Shown piece by piece: positions 24,379-36,474 of a stretch of DNA of 64,000 nucleotides. A model generated the notes under the pieces. It worked only from the letters and a program-made list of their open reading frames with translations. It ran no database searches and had not been told where the DNA came from. The stretch covers positions 4,588,001-4,652,000 of the forward strand of contig OW051495.1 of NCBI GenBank assembly GCA_932521035.1, read 5' to 3'. The translations under genes and the position numbers were made by a program. Position 1 is the first letter of the stretch, and every line of letters begins with the position of its first letter. The DNA is from Oscheius dolichura (Eukaryota > Nematoda > Chromadorea > Rhabditida > Rhabditidae).

Positions 24379-26462
24379 AGAGGGGGGAGATACCATAAGA
24401 TTCGGCAGAATTTGCCTCTTCCCCTTTCCCTTTCGTTCTCCCAGTACATTCTCCCCCGTTCCCTCTCTCTCTATAAATAGCGTTTTCATGAGAGCAGGCA
24501 ATTAATCGTGTACTGGGAGAAGTATCCAGGCAACATGGGATGAAAAGGAAAGGACACGAAAACAACGGCTCTCGACTAAAGTAGAAGGGGGGACGGGGGC
24601 GACGGAACAAACAAGACGGTGTGGGAATGACAGGCTTGCGTGTGACACCTGCGGAAGGGAACATATCCTAGAATGACCAAAATATCTCACTCCCTGTCCC
24701 TTTCCCTTAGTTCCAAGACTCCCTCCTGTGCAACGTCCCCCTTGTGTCATCCGTGAAAATGGCTCGTAGCAAACAATCCCCTCGTTGCCTAAGTAAATCC
24801 GCTTTCAGGTGTGCTCCAAGGCGAATCAATAGAGTTGTGTGCGGGGTAGCTCTATATAGCTCTTTATTAGGTGTTCGGCAGAGACATTCGAGGACACTCT
24901 GAGGACCCGGAATTGTTAAGGAGCAGTCGCCAAAACCAAGGCCTCGCGGAATATTGGGCCGGATGACGGTCAACGGCGAAGAAATGCTGCTCGGAGCCGG
25001 AAATTCGAATATTCCCGTAATTGGGGCGATCTAATTGGATGTACCCCTGCATTCTCAGCCTATTAGATCTTTTCTTACAGAGTGGGATCTTTTAGACATT
25101 CGACAGTCGACACAGCTACAGTAATCAGAGGGAAGATTAGGGATCACAGAGACCAGTCTTTTTTTGTAGAGCCAATAATCTGCTTTGTCTGCCAAATGAA
25201 ATTTGGGCAGGGTGACATTTGTCAGGGACATGCGCCTCATTAAAAATGTAAACCACAAGTGGCGCGGTGAGTACTAAACAATTCATGGAAGTAGTCGAAC
25301 AGGGAAGAAGAGCAGGGCCCGAAGGGAATCAAAAACCCTGGAGTCAATTAAAGAGCTTAGCGGCCGGCCACAAAATGTGGTAAAGTTAGGAATCAATGCT
25401 GGCGGAGCAGAAGGGAAAAGAGTCCAGCGGAAACCCGAGAGGGGCAGGTGAATAATTCACGGCTGGTAGCAAATGGAATGGCTCTCTCTCAACAGACGGC
25501 CGTTCAGAAGGCGTCAATTGTCATGGGTCCTGGGGGACCCGCAGGGGGGCGAGGAACTCACTTGCTCATCTTCTGCTCGTCTCCCAGCTGCTGCTGCTAC
25601 TCCCTTTCAACTCTATTGATCATGAAGGCGGCCTCTGTGTAGCGCAGATTAGGAAAAGGTGGCACAATCAACCGAGGGCGGAGCCTGAGGAGGAGGCTCG
25701 CTTCGGAATACGGAGAGTAAGCAGAGACACAACAAACAGTCCGGGGTATTTCCGGAGAGGAGTCTCCTTTTTGGGGCCATCTCCCTGGCCGGGTGGGAGT
25801 CCGGTTACACACTCTCGACTACTACACTCTCCAGTCATTTATCCGGAGGCTCATTCAGCAGTTCTGGGGGAGATCCTCCTACCCTCCACAATAATTCAGT
25901 CGGTTGAACTCGAAACATACTGGTCACTCTTCCCGGGATCTCCTTCTTGACCTCCTCCTCGTTAGCCGTCAGTTACAATCCGAGTCGTTAACCCTCCTAA
26001 TGAATTGGCCGTCTGCGCCAAAGGACTATAATTATGTCGCCATGAATCCAATCGACGGCGACTAAAAAACTGCCAAGAAAGACACCCGCAGGGCTTATCC
26101 GACGGACTTGTATAACGAACGGGCCGAATCGGACAAAGCCCGCCAAAGACATGCCCGCAAATGAACTGAAGCCTCCTTAATCAGACACGCCGAGTTGCCC
26201 TGAGGAAGGCAAGAAAGCCCTCTCTTAATTGGAATGTCACCCTTTTTTGGCCATCACGGGTGCATCTCGCCGAACATCTCTCGGAGAAATCACGTTCTTT
26301 GAAGGTCTTTCCCTGGATAGGGCAGAGGGGAAACCCTTTGAGGAGGCAGTTGTCATGTCAGCCCACGTCTCTTGTCCGTCTTGTTATGGGCATGGGCATA
26401 ATGGGATAATAAAAGAAGAGAAAGGGAGGAGGAGGGACACGGAATCTACCTGGAGATGAGTC
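24379..26462. other. Region without a supported gene
   Basis: About 2 kb between the head of the minus-strand repeat-protein gene and the plus-strand Ig-EGF gene, so probably a shared upstream region and unresolved 5' exons. Short open frames exist on both strands but none has splice support or family likeness. Confidence 0.5.
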
Positions 26463-28309
26463 ATGGCCCTTGGGGATAGGCGTGTTCATTCAAGGTCAGC
26501 AACACGCCAACTCTCTTCACGGTCGCGCACCTTTTTCCTCGTTTTCTTGTCAATATTTGAGGAGGCGATCGCGGCCCGCCTGTCATTCTTATCTTCGATG
26601 GCTGGCAACCAGACGGCTGTTTTTGAGCTCAGTTTCAAGGCTGACCAAGGGGAAGAGCTCGATGTAACCGACGTCGGCTACGTCGAGGAGGGCCACCCTT
26701 TCCGTATTCGATGCGTGGCCGACAACAGCTATACCGACCAACTCTTTGTGAAGAAGAGGAACGAAGAACATCTACACAAGTAAGTCTTTTCTCTCCCCTT
26801 TCTTATAACTTTTCTTATATCTTATAACTCCAACGATTATTCTTCTCCTCTGATCACTCTTTGCTCTTCTCCACCACATTTTGTGACCTATCCTTTCTTT
26901 TTGTGCCCGCACCATCCGTTCTCCTCGTAATTCAACTGTCATCTTTGCACTTTTGTACAAAAGTGGAACAAAAGGCGTTGACGTCACCCCCGTCATCAGC
27001 CGCATTTCCTCGCAAATCAAACACGAATCAGATCCACGAGTACCGCCTGTGCCCTCTCTCCCTCCGGCACCCTGCGTCATTCTGTCAACCCACGTGGGTG
27101 ATGCAAAAGTCCAAATTTACGAAACAGATCCTTCTACAGTCCAGTTTATACGAATGGCTTTGCCCTTTCTTACCCCTTATTTACCATAGTGACTTTCGTA
27201 GTACAAGAGTCCTTTTGAAATCATCCTCGGGTAAACTTCCGGAACTTTTCGGGGCTCTTTTTAGACCACACAAAGATCGGGTTTCTGTTGGCCAGCTGAC
27301 GCCTTTTTGTGACCGCGAACTGATAAGTGGGGAGGATTATCACTCTCATAAACTGAACGACCCCTTTGTTTCAGGAAGGAGTATGTGGATGAGGCCTTTG
27401 ACCACGCCGCCGACGGAGGCGTCTACGAGTGCGAGGCTCAGCCTGTCTCCAGTAAGGTCAAGATCCACCTGAGGAGGATACACATCATGCCAAGAGTGGG
27501 GCTATCAGTGACAGATGACAAAAACGTGTTCAGACGTCTTTGAATCTCCCGCCATGTTCGCATTCCGACAAGGCCTTCTGCGGTCCGAGTGGCGCCTGTG
27601 CCATGGTCAACTCCAAGCCCACCTGCTTGTGAGTCATCTCGTTTTATGGGTCGGGTACACGGGAATCTCACCCAGAGAGAATGAATAGCAGAATGATTTC
27701 AGCCGTCCGGGCATAACGGGCCCTCCTGGGTGAGTAGCCCTGCGTGCCCTCCTTTGTTCTCGGTCCTCGTAACGTGTCCGTTTCAGTTGCCCACCTGGTT
27801 TTGTCGGAGAGAAATGCGAATTTAACCTCGTCACCGAATTCGTCAAATGTAAATACTTTAATCCGTTATGTGATACAGTCTCCCCCTAAATTAACGTATT
27901 ATGTGACATTGGTCAAGCTCTTTCAGTAAACACCGTCACGGTGGCCGCCGGCGCCGGGGGCACCCTCACCGTGGCCCTCATTATTGTCATCGCCATTCTC
28001 GGATTTATGTTTATCAAGGAAAAGTAGGCTGGACAAATAATAATGAGAGACAGATTATTTAGGAGAAAGACACGCCAAATGATAAAGACTTTTGGGCCAT
28101 TGCCGGAGAGAAATGCCTATGGAGAATCCGTACCTAGGTATCCGGAGAACCCGTATAAGAAAATATCGGCGGACAATCTACACGAGCCGAGGAGGATGGA
28201 CTCGCCGAGGAATGCCTTTAGGAGTCCGAAGGCGAGGCCACTGGAGGACAGGGTCCAACTGCCTTTGATAGACTCCTCCCGACTACAAGAGATCCCCTCC
28301 ATCTCCTGA
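26463..28309 (+). CDS. Ig-EGF type I membrane protein (neuregulin-like layout)
   Basis: Cell-surface protein with one Ig-like domain, one EGF-like domain, a transmembrane helix and a basic cytoplasmic tail. Exons: 26463-26779, 27375-27495, 27534-27628, 27787-27848, 27927-28023, 28063-28309. A hydrophobic segment (TFFLVFLSIF) near the N-terminus may be the signal sequence. The Ig domain runs from FRIRCVAD to the DGGVYECEAQ motif (DxGxYxC). The EGF domain reads CSHSDKAFCGPSGACAMV and then CPPGFVGEKCEF. The membrane helix is GTLTVALIIVIAILGFMFI. The tail holds KTRQMIKTFG and RKISAD-like basic runs and ends EIPSIS. Its likely role is as a ligand or adhesion protein; Caenorhabditis has small Ig-EGF proteins of similar layout. 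The first intron is long (595 nt) for this locus. The choice of the first ATG is provisional. Confidence 0.82.
27703..27729 (+). other. Candidate 27-nt microexon inside the EGF domain
   Basis: Flanked by ATTTCAG and GTGAGT. Length 27 nt keeps the reading frame. Inclusion would add nine residues (about RPGITGPPG) between the fourth and fifth EGF cysteines; skipping restores the canonical C-x-C spacing. Confidence 0.5.
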
Positions 28310-28803
28310 TATCTCCCGAATTATCAATCAACACCCCTAATAAGCTTTAATGTTTTGGAGTCTCGTTGTTAATTATTGTTGTCAGTACAAATGAAGATGC
28401 TCAAACTGTGAATAATTCATGCGGACGAGGGGCGCCCCGGCCTCCTAAATAAACATCTTCCCTTTCTCGAATTACTCCCCGGGCCACTTGAATCAGCTCG
28501 TCCCTTCGTCGTTATCACATGATCCTCGTCGTCCTCCGACCAAACACCGCCCCGGACAAAAAAGAGTAGAGAGCAAGCAACTGTCTCGGTCACTTCCCCT
28601 TGGTCGCCTCTTGGCCGTCATCTTCTTTCATCGGACCCTAATCCCCGTAATGCAGTTATTGCTCTCGACGGCCATTCCTCCCCTGATTATCCACTTTACA
28701 CCCTCGTCCAAAATCTCCTATTCATAGTCACCACACTCATTGATTTTCCCCCATTCATAGCACTGTACACGACAAAAATATATCTGATTCAATCGTTTCA
28801 GCC
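28310..28803. other. Intergenic spacer
   Basis: About 490 nt between two plus-strand genes; no coding likeness seen. Confidence 0.5.
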
Positions 28804-29659
28804 ATGCCCTCGGAGGACTTTGAATTTGTTCGCGGTCGGCCGGATGACTTTGATGAGGTGCTCTCCTTCCTCTGTACCTACTTTTTATACGAGGAGACTA
28901 TGAATGTGGTAGGCTTTTTTCTTTTAAACTCTTAAATATACAACAGGCTCTCCGATTTACAAAAGAAGAATTCGCTCCATTTGTGGCAGAGCTGGTGACG
29001 GATTGCCTCGCTTCAGGGCACACTGTCCTCGCCAGGGAGAAAAGTACCGATAGAGGATGGAAATAACGGAATGTTTATTCAGAGACAGATCAATTAGCCG
29101 GGGTAGTGTTGAATAATATTTGGAGGAGGGGGACGAGTCACGGCGAAGGGCCGGCCAAGAGATCCTGCAATCCAACGCCTTCCCAAGTTATTGGTATGTC
29201 TTTCCCTTTTATATTTTAAGTCTTTATAGAAATATTTCTGGATACATTTGCCCAGGCGTTTTGGAAACTTGTTCCCCCTGATGTGGATGCCGTTCTGCAC
29301 AGGTTCGCCCGATTTCCTCGAAAGAGAAAAGCCGTATTGAAGGGAGATCTTGTCCGTAGGTTCCCCCTGGCAACGAAGGGGCCTGGGCTCCCGCCTAATC
29401 GACGAGGGATTCACCCCGGATGAGTTGCGACGAAAGGGAGTCACCGGCTTCGCCTCGAAAACGTCATCCCTGGCCAACCAACAGCTGATGGCCAAAAAGG
29501 GCTATGATGTGAGTGCGATGGCCTCTCCGTGTCATCCACCCCTTTCAGGAACTCATGTCGATTCCCTTCCGCTCGGTTACCGGCGTGGCCGGCCGCCCCC
29601 TCGTGGTTCCACAGGACGGTACGACGAGAAATGTCCTCCTGTGGAAGAGACTCGAATAA
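28804..29659 (+). CDS. GNAT-family N-acetyltransferase, arylalkylamine type
   Basis: Predicted acetyl-CoA-dependent N-acetyltransferase. Exons: 28804-28908, 28947-29043, 29098-29193, 29230-29302, 29343-29508, 29549-29659. N-terminal helix region FEFVRGRPDDFDEVLSFL, then TGVVLNNIWRRG (beta-4 region), and the acetyl-CoA binding signature SPWQRRGLGSRLID, which fits the Q/RxxGxG/A motif of GNAT motif A. Next are SLANQQLMAKKGYD (motif B, with the typical hydrophobic-Y helix) and C-terminal strands ending LLWKRLE. At about 213 residues its length suits invertebrate aralkylamine or dopamine N-acetyltransferases, which act on monoamines or polyamines. Substrate cannot be read from the sequence. The stop codon overlaps an AATAAA signal. 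Confidence 0.87.
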
Positions 29660-29663
29660 TAAA
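29658..29663 (+). terminator. AATAAA overlapping the GNAT stop codon
   Basis: The last two bases of TAA (29657-29659) are the first two of AATAAA. A very short 3' UTR is implied if this signal is used. Confidence 0.6.
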
Positions 29664-30094
29664 GACTTTGTCTTCCCTGGCTGACTGGTCGAGGTGTGAT
29701 GGTTTAGATGGTATCGGACGAGGCAACGTGATAGAACTTGGTAGTGCTCCCATTGTTTGACACGTAGAGGCGGAGGACTACGGACAGATGACAGATGGAT
29801 CTTTAGCCTCGGACCGGCTAGCGAGGATTGTCTGGCCACGGCATCTCGGAAAAACAAAATCCAAAGATGGTCACGTCTGGTCCCAGTCCATTTCCTCGTT
29901 TCTCCCGGACTGTTCCTCCATCGACTAGGGCCCAGCTGGTAAATTATCGTGTCCATCTCGCCTGTTGCTAGTTGTCAAGTTGCCCGCAATCGCTCCGAGT
30001 GTCCGGTAGGGAGTCCAGAGGGCGGAATCCGCAGACTTTCAAGATTGCGATCTCTCGCTCCTGTTAGCCTAGCTTCGTCGTCTTCTTCGTCTTA

Positions 30095-31755
30095 ATGACA
30101 TGCTCCAATCATATCCAGGTTAGTATTGCTATTCTTCTTTTGATGCTGTACACCTTCCTCCCTTTCTTCGCCCGGTATGCGTTGTATTCTCTCTCGACCT
30201 CCTGTAAAACATGTCCTTACTTTTAGCAGCAACTCGTCTGCTCGGAGCCATTCATTCAGAATGTTTAGATATTGAAATTTATTAAGACAAAGAGCGAGAA
30301 AAGTGTCGGTTGAAAGGGAGAACCCGTTTGAGAAAAGGGCTTTCGGATCGGGCCCCCCATCTCCCCTACTCGAAATGAGACATCCCCTTTGCAGATATGG
30401 GTATGGAGGTGGCGGAATGGAGATAGAGGACGCCTCTACGCCGTGTTAACTCTGTTGTTTTTATTGTTTTTCACTTTTTACGAGGTCCAGTACAAGACGG
30501 GTATCGAAATTATTCCTTTTTTGCCAGTTGATCAGCGAGGTTTCGAGTAAGTCTCCTTGTCTGTCCTCTCTTATTCCTCCTCTTTCCAGTTTATACTCCA
30601 CCGAGCTGCTCTCCGAGGTGGAGGTGTCCCCAGCAGCCAAAGAGCAGCCGAAGAGAGGCGGCCTCTTCTGCTGGGTGATGACCACCTCCGTCTTCCACAA
30701 GACGAGGCTGCCCGCCGTCAACGAGAGCTGGATCTCCAAGTGCGACGCCTCCCATTTCTTGACCGACAGCCACCGGTTCCTCAACGAGGTTCGTCATTTC
30801 TCCCTTACCCATACCGGCTCTGTCCAGAGAACCCCTTACCATACGGTCTTTCGGCGTCTGCCCAGCAGCTACTTCAAATTATTCTGGAAGACGCGGCTCG
30901 CGCTCTTTTACATCTATCAAAATATCTCGTCGGAATTCGATTGGTAATATCTTTGATAGAAGAAATAAAGTCAAGGCTTAGGTATTATAAAGCCGATGAC
31001 GATACCTATGCGATCGTCGAGAACCTCCGAGAATTTCTGGCCGACTACGACCCCGACAAACCCTATTACTTCGGGTTCCGGCTCAGACGACGGGCTGTAT
31101 GTTTTTTCTTCTTCGCTATCTATTGCTTCACTTTAGCCGAACCACGGCTACAATGCAGGTGGCAGTGGCTATATTCTGAGTAGAGCCGCAATGAAGATCT
31201 TCGCCGAGGAGCTGTTCGAAGACCGGCAATCGTGTCCCTTCCACGAGTGGGAGGACTATGCCATTGCCCGATGTCTCTGGTCCCGGGGCATCTACGCACA
31301 GTAAGACACTTATCATGACTGTGACCAGGCTGTTTAGAGACACCCGGGACGTCGAAAAACGGCAGAGGTTCCTTCCCTGGCGACCGGAACAACATTTCCG
31401 AGGAGATCTCACCAAGAGTTTTATAATGGATCCGCTGGACCACCGAGGCTTCTCCATATTCCACGAGAATCTCGTGGCGATGCACCACCTGAGCGCCGAG
31501 GAGATACGGCTGATCCACGGCATGTTGTACGGGGTGGCCCCACACCTCCTGGACTTGAAGAAGAAACAAAGGAGGAAGGGGCAGATAACTAATAAAAGAA
31601 GAGTTTACTTTGTCTGTCGAAGGAATCCGTCCTCTGTTGTTTTGGGGGTCAGCTGGTCAGCGCCCGTTGAACTCATTTGGCGGGTTCCCCCCGGCGTCAT
31701 AACCGGCCTCGCTGGAACACGGACAAATTTCTTTTCAGTTTTTCTGTCAGTTTGA
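30095..31755 (+). CDS. Core-1 beta-1,3-galactosyltransferase (C1GALT1-like)
   Basis: Type II Golgi enzyme adding galactose to GalNAc-Ser/Thr to form the core 1 O-glycan. Recognisable blocks: FCWVMTTSVFHKTRLPAV (about 30670), the metal-binding motif KADDDTYAIVENLREFLADY with DPDKPYYFG (about 30990-31070), the acceptor-site block GYNAGGSGYILSRAA (about 31150), and CPFHEWEDYAIARCLW (EDxxxGxCL-like). Later blocks are FHEN and a His-rich region before a Lys-rich end. Internal exons include about 30588-30788, 30828-30943 and 30982-31099, with introns of about 38-40 nt. The membrane anchor is uncertain: SIAILLLMLYTFLPFF at 30119-30169 is preferred, while a hydrophobic frame near 30440-30480 may instead be an intron. 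An AATAAA at 31592 lies inside the last frame, so a shorter C-terminus is possible. Confidence 0.85.
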
Positions 31756-32554
31756 TAGTTCACAGACCGTATCTCAGCTTTTTCTGGTCCATTATGTCCC
31801 GAGGTGTCAGTCACCCGCCCCAGCCACTCCTAGAGGGATCTCTGTCATGTTCCAAGCAGTCCGATTCCATCTAGCTATTCCAAGAATTCTCCCGTTTTTC
31901 GTTTTTCTGTTTTTCTTTGTCAAACTTGAAACAACGGCTGTCTGCCACCCCTCGGTGATTCATATCGTCCGTGTCGGCCTCTGATCTTCTGCATTTCCAA
32001 AGGACTCATCAAAGAGGGAAGCTAGCCGTTCGTGTCCGAGGTCACCGGCCTCTTAAGCGGCAGATTCCTCGCGATAACATCTGTCCTGCCACAAAAAGGC
32101 GTCGAGTACATTCCCCGTGTCATTCATAGTTCGGTCGCCCTGTCCCCTCCCTGCTTGGTTTCCTTACCGAGGCCTCTCCTCCCTTTCGACAATCGCATAA
32201 CTGTCACGCCGAAACCAGGCGCCGCCGTCCTTTACGACTGCCATTCTCCGTTTTTCCCACAAACTGTCGGGATTGCCGTGTCATCATATTTCACGGACTG
32301 TCACATTGCTATCTAGCCCCCTTCCCCGGGGAAGTGCCAATCTCTTGACCCGCTAACGAGACTGTTCCTAGCCGCTAACCCGGCCGCCTCGTCCTCCCTT
32401 CAAGTGTCACCTCGCTCACTCTCGCTCACCTAGTTAGCCTCCTTCCTCCCTTCCTTCCTTCTCGTCTCCTTTCCTTCTCACTGTTCTCTCGATATTTTAG
32501 AGTTTAAAAGTTGTCCCATTGAGTGGTCATCGTCTCCGTTCCACTGCTCCTCCC
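31756..32554. other. Intergenic, pyrimidine-rich
   Basis: Contains CCTT/TCCTTC-rich tracts (about 32430-32490) upstream of the next gene. No exon supported. Confidence 0.5.
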
Positions 32555-33590
32555 ATGAGGCTAGCCGTCATTTTATTCCTTCTTCCCCTAGTTTTGTCAA
32601 GAGGAATTTCAAAGGTAAGACTTACATTTCTTTGAACTGTAAACAGAGAACTCAAACTATGTAGAAGAGTAAAAAAAGGAAAATAACTTTTAGCACAAGC
32701 CGTTCCAGGCTTCCCGAGCGCTGGACTCTCCCATTTATGACCCCGTTCCCTGTGTGCCGCCTCCTTTCCTGGAGAGGCTGCCATTTGAGACGAAGAGGAA
32801 GATAGAAAACATCTGGAGAGACTACAAGGAGGGGGACTGCTGGGTGGAGATGGCCCGGACGAGGAACCTCCTCCTCCAGGTACCACTAGAACAACGGGGC
32901 AATGCCGGCCCGAAACAGTGCAAAGTAAGCAGCCTCCGCTAGGGCAGACAACATACATAGGCACCCGAAATTCTACGAGCTCTTCCCCTTCGAGCACAGA
33001 GGAGGATAATGGCAATTTGGAAGGAGAGGGACCCCAAAGGGGATTGCCGGGAACAGCAGAAGAAGACCCGGCTCATCCTCCTCAACCTGCCCGCCTCGTT
33101 GAAGCTGCTCCTCCATCCTCCGGCATTTGACTGCGCTCCCCCTCATTTCATCGATCGACTCGAGTGGGACCTCCAGGTAGTGTTTTCCTCTTTTTACGAC
33201 ACTCGAAACTGGACTTTTCGGGAATTATTCAAGTTTCTTTCAGGTTAAATTGCGACGATTGTGGGATGGTTACAAGGAGGGACAGCCATGCGCCGAGGTA
33301 GGCAGTAAAAAGACCCCTTATTCAGCGAGGAGAACCAATTATCTTTTACTATTTATCAACACGGAGTGAGGGGAAAAGGATAGCCCGTCTACAATTGATA
33401 AAACCGAAAAATGTATGAGATTTAGAGAATCGACGCCCAGCTGAACCTCCTGGAACAGAACAACATATCCCTCCAGGTAGGCATCCCCTCTCCGAGTTCT
33501 AATCGCTTTCAGTCTTTCCAAATGCCGCCTCTGTCGATGTTCCACCGGCTGGAATTGATACGGAAGTTGAAGAGGGCGAGTCTGGCCTAG
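32555..33590 (+). CDS. Secreted protein with three helical repeats, unidentified
   Basis: Signal peptide MRLAVILFLLPLVLSRG, then three related segments. Repeat 1 is PPFLERLPFETKRKIENIW with YKEGDCWVE, repeat 2 is LPLRAQRRIMAIW with KGDCREQ, and repeat 3 is PPHFIDRLEWDLQVKLRRLW with YKEGQPCAE. Each has a conserved Trp, a Gly-(D/Q)-x-Cys and a following amphipathic helix. This resembles the layout of nematode secreted DUF148/SXP-type helical proteins, but identity is not certain. Exons: 32555-32614, 32694-32880, about 32960-33177, 33244-33297, 33427-33477, 33517-33590. The last part is Leu/Lys-rich. One Cys per repeat might pair between repeats or chains. Confidence 0.65.
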
Positions 33591-34036
33591 CGGAGACGTC
33601 TCCTCCTCCATTGACATCTGATGATACGGGCACCAGTAATAAAATGAATTGTCTTTGGCCAGATGTGCCGGGAGAATTGGCGGCGATTAGAGCCTTCAAA
33701 AAAGAGACACTTGTCTGGCCCCGAGTACCTCTCTGCTTTATTAAAACCAGACTGCGAGATGACCTTTTGACAAGGAAGACGATCTCCCGGGGAATTGTAT
33801 CGATACAAATCAGACTATGACTATGGAGGGAAGGGGAGGACGAGGCTCGAAATGGAAAGAATAGAGCGAGAGTGGCCCTAATGGCACTCCGGGCTAGAAA
33901 ATGGCACTTGGAGAGCGGTAATGGAGTATCCGAGGATGTCCCGTGTAAACATAGACCCACACAGCCGGGGGGAATCCCGACGACAGGTGTAAAACTGACA
34001 AGCCGCGGTCAGTTGGCATCCTCATCGATTCCCCCG
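33591..34036. other. Intergenic spacer upstream of the receptor gene
   Basis: About 450 nt with no supported exon; likely promoter of the nicotinic receptor subunit. Confidence 0.45.
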
Positions 34037-36133
34037 ATGTATTCCCCGCTACTTCTCTTAATTCTGAATTATGCCGGTGAGATTTTGATGGATGTCTCAT
34101 TTCCGAGGAGGGGTCGGCCGGCCCTTCCCCCCCCACATACCTAGGAGGACGGCGTGTGCCGTCGGCGACGCGGGGATTTCGGCCGGGGCTTAAGAGGTCC
34201 ATTCGTCCGGAAAACAGCCATAATGTTACTCTTCTGAGTGTGTTCCGTTTCCTCATCTGTTCTTTGCAGTCATGCGGCCCCTGCTGGCGGCCGACGCGGA
34301 AGACCGTCTCACGGTGGACCTCTTCCGCGGCTACAACTCCCTGGTCCAGCCCGTTCGGAACAAATCCGAGCTGCCGATGATAGTCAAGATAGCCATGCAG
34401 CTCGTCCTCCTGATCAATGTCGTATGTCCCCCATTTACATAAAGCCATCTCTCTCCTTCAGGACGAGAAGGAACAAGTCATGCACACCAACGTCTGGCTT
34501 ACCTTGGTACTTACTCTCTCGTCCTCCTCACACTTTTTCCAGAAATGGACAGACTTCCAAATGCAGTGGAACCCGAAGGACTACGACGGTATCTCCCAGA
34601 TCAGAGTGGCCCCGGACAAGATATGGCTCCCTGACATCGTGCTGTTTAACAAGTGAGACGGCCTGTCGGCGATGGTCGGAGTGGGTGATTTCAGCGCAGA
34701 TGGTAACTACGAGGTGTCGTTCATGTGTAACGCCCTGATACACCACACGGGAGAGGTCCTCTGGGTGCCGCCCGCCATCTATAAAAGTAGCTGCATCATC
34801 GGTGAGAGCCATCCCCCTTGTCTCCGAGTCTCTTGTTCAGATGTCGAGTACTTCCCCTTCGATGACCAGAGGTGTAGCTTGACTTTCGGCAGTTGGACGG
34901 TATTACCCTGTATTCACATTATTTTTACCCTTCACAGTACAACAGAGATGAGATAAAGCTGGACTTCCTCCACTCGGATCGGGTGGACTTCTCCGAGTAC
35001 GCGACGAGCAGCATCTGGGATATGATGGACGCACCCGCCGTGCTAACAGAAGACCGGAGTCGTATTGAATTCCAAGTTCGTATTAGGTGAGCCGTTTTCT
35101 TTTCTTTTCAAGTCCCATTCCAGAAGGAAAACGTTGTTCTATACCGTTGTGCTCATTCTCCCCACCGTGTTGATGGCTTTCCTCAACGTGACCGTATTCT
35201 ATCTGCCAACTGCTTCTGGTTACTTTTCATTACAATTTACAGCTCTCTTTAGGTGAGAAGATGGGTCTGACAATGAATGTCCTCCTGTCCATTGTTGTGT
35301 TCCTTCTTCTCGTCTCCAAAATCCTCCCGCCCACTTCCTCCTCTATTCCACTAGTCGCCAAATACCTGGTACCGTTTCTTACTAGATCAGTAATTAAATA
35401 AAATTCAGCTGTTGACGTTCGTTCTCAACATAATAACCATCCTGATCACTGTTATCATTTGTAACATCTACTTCCGTAGCCCCATCACACATCGTCTGCC
35501 GCCGTGGGTTCGAACCGTCTTCTTGGATGTGAGTTCTCTTCCTCCTCTGTATCCTGTTCAGTATCTACCGATGATCATGTGCATGCAGCGGCCGCCAAGA
35601 GAGGATGACATCGTGAGGAGACAACTGAGGAAGGAGATGAGACGGGCGAGGGGACTGCCTAGCCAGAACAGCACCGACCTGCCCACTCTGGGGCACCTTC
35701 CCCATTGTCGGGTACACGACAACCACAGGTTGAGGAGCCTCTTATTATAACTGCTATTAATTCAGGGAGAATGCCCCTTTGATCCGGCTGTCGGCCCGAC
35801 ACGAGGAGGACATAGGGTCAGACACCCAGAGGGCCGTCGACTCCATCCAGTTCATAACGGACCACATGAAAGACGACGAGATCAACAAGCAGTTCAGGGA
35901 GGACTGGAGGTTCGTGTCGAGTGTGCTCGACAGATTCCTCCTCTACTCCTTCTTGGGAGTCACCCTCGGAGGCACTTTCGGTTAGTTTCGCCTTCTCTTG
36001 TGGTAGGCGGTCTATTTCAGGGATATTGCTCTCGGCGCCAACTGTCTTCGAGCGGATCGACGAGCACGAGCAGCTGAAGAGGCTCATCCAACTCTACAAA
36101 CGGGGTCTGCCGTACAACGACACGTACTACTGA
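34037..36133 (+). CDS. Nicotinic acetylcholine receptor subunit, non-alpha type
   Basis: Ligand-gated cation channel subunit. Exon 1 (34037-34076) encodes a short signal peptide [14 protein letters not shown] 193-nt intron follows, then the ectodomain from 34270 ([19 protein letters not shown]). Seen in order: [23 protein letters not shown] loop, and the Cys loop [15 protein letters not shown] with exactly 13 residues between cysteines. After it come the pre-M1 [21 protein letters not shown]2 [21 protein letters not shown]3, a cytoplasmic loop with [13 protein letters not shown], an amphipathic helix and M4 ([15 protein letters not shown]). The loop before M1 ([12 protein letters not shown]) lacks the vicinal Cys-Cys pair of alpha subunits, so it should be a structural, UNC-29/LEV-1-like subunit that needs an alpha partner. 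Confidence 0.94.
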
Positions 36134-36474
36134 CAAGAGCTTTCATTAAACATTTCTTTCGCTTCGGGGGTGTGTAGTCCTTGGCCAGGTTGTTCCATTT
36201 GTAGTAGCCCCCGCCTTCATCTAAAAGGACAATATCGTGGAGCAGAAGGATATATTTATGGAATCCGCCCAGTAGCTTGATTCTGTTGAATTGTCTCTCC
36301 ACCATCGAGCCATCCCCATATGCATCTGTTCCTTTCGGCATCTGCCTTTGAGTCCATTATGAAGGCGTGCCCCATCCGATCTCAGTTTCATCTGCCTCAT
36401 ACGTGAGCAGCATCTCTCCTAGATCCTCCTTCTTCTTTGTATAAGAGCAGTCGTCCTTTCAGAGATGCACCTCA
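36134..36474. other. Intergenic spacer
   Basis: About 340 nt; a CATTAAA (36145) close to the receptor stop may serve as poly(A) signal. Nothing else recognised. Confidence 0.45.

Noticed and set aside
24361..24400. Start exon MKTLFIEREGTG for the large repeat-protein gene
   Set aside because: Joining it would need a 17-nt intron and a strained frame; left as unresolved.
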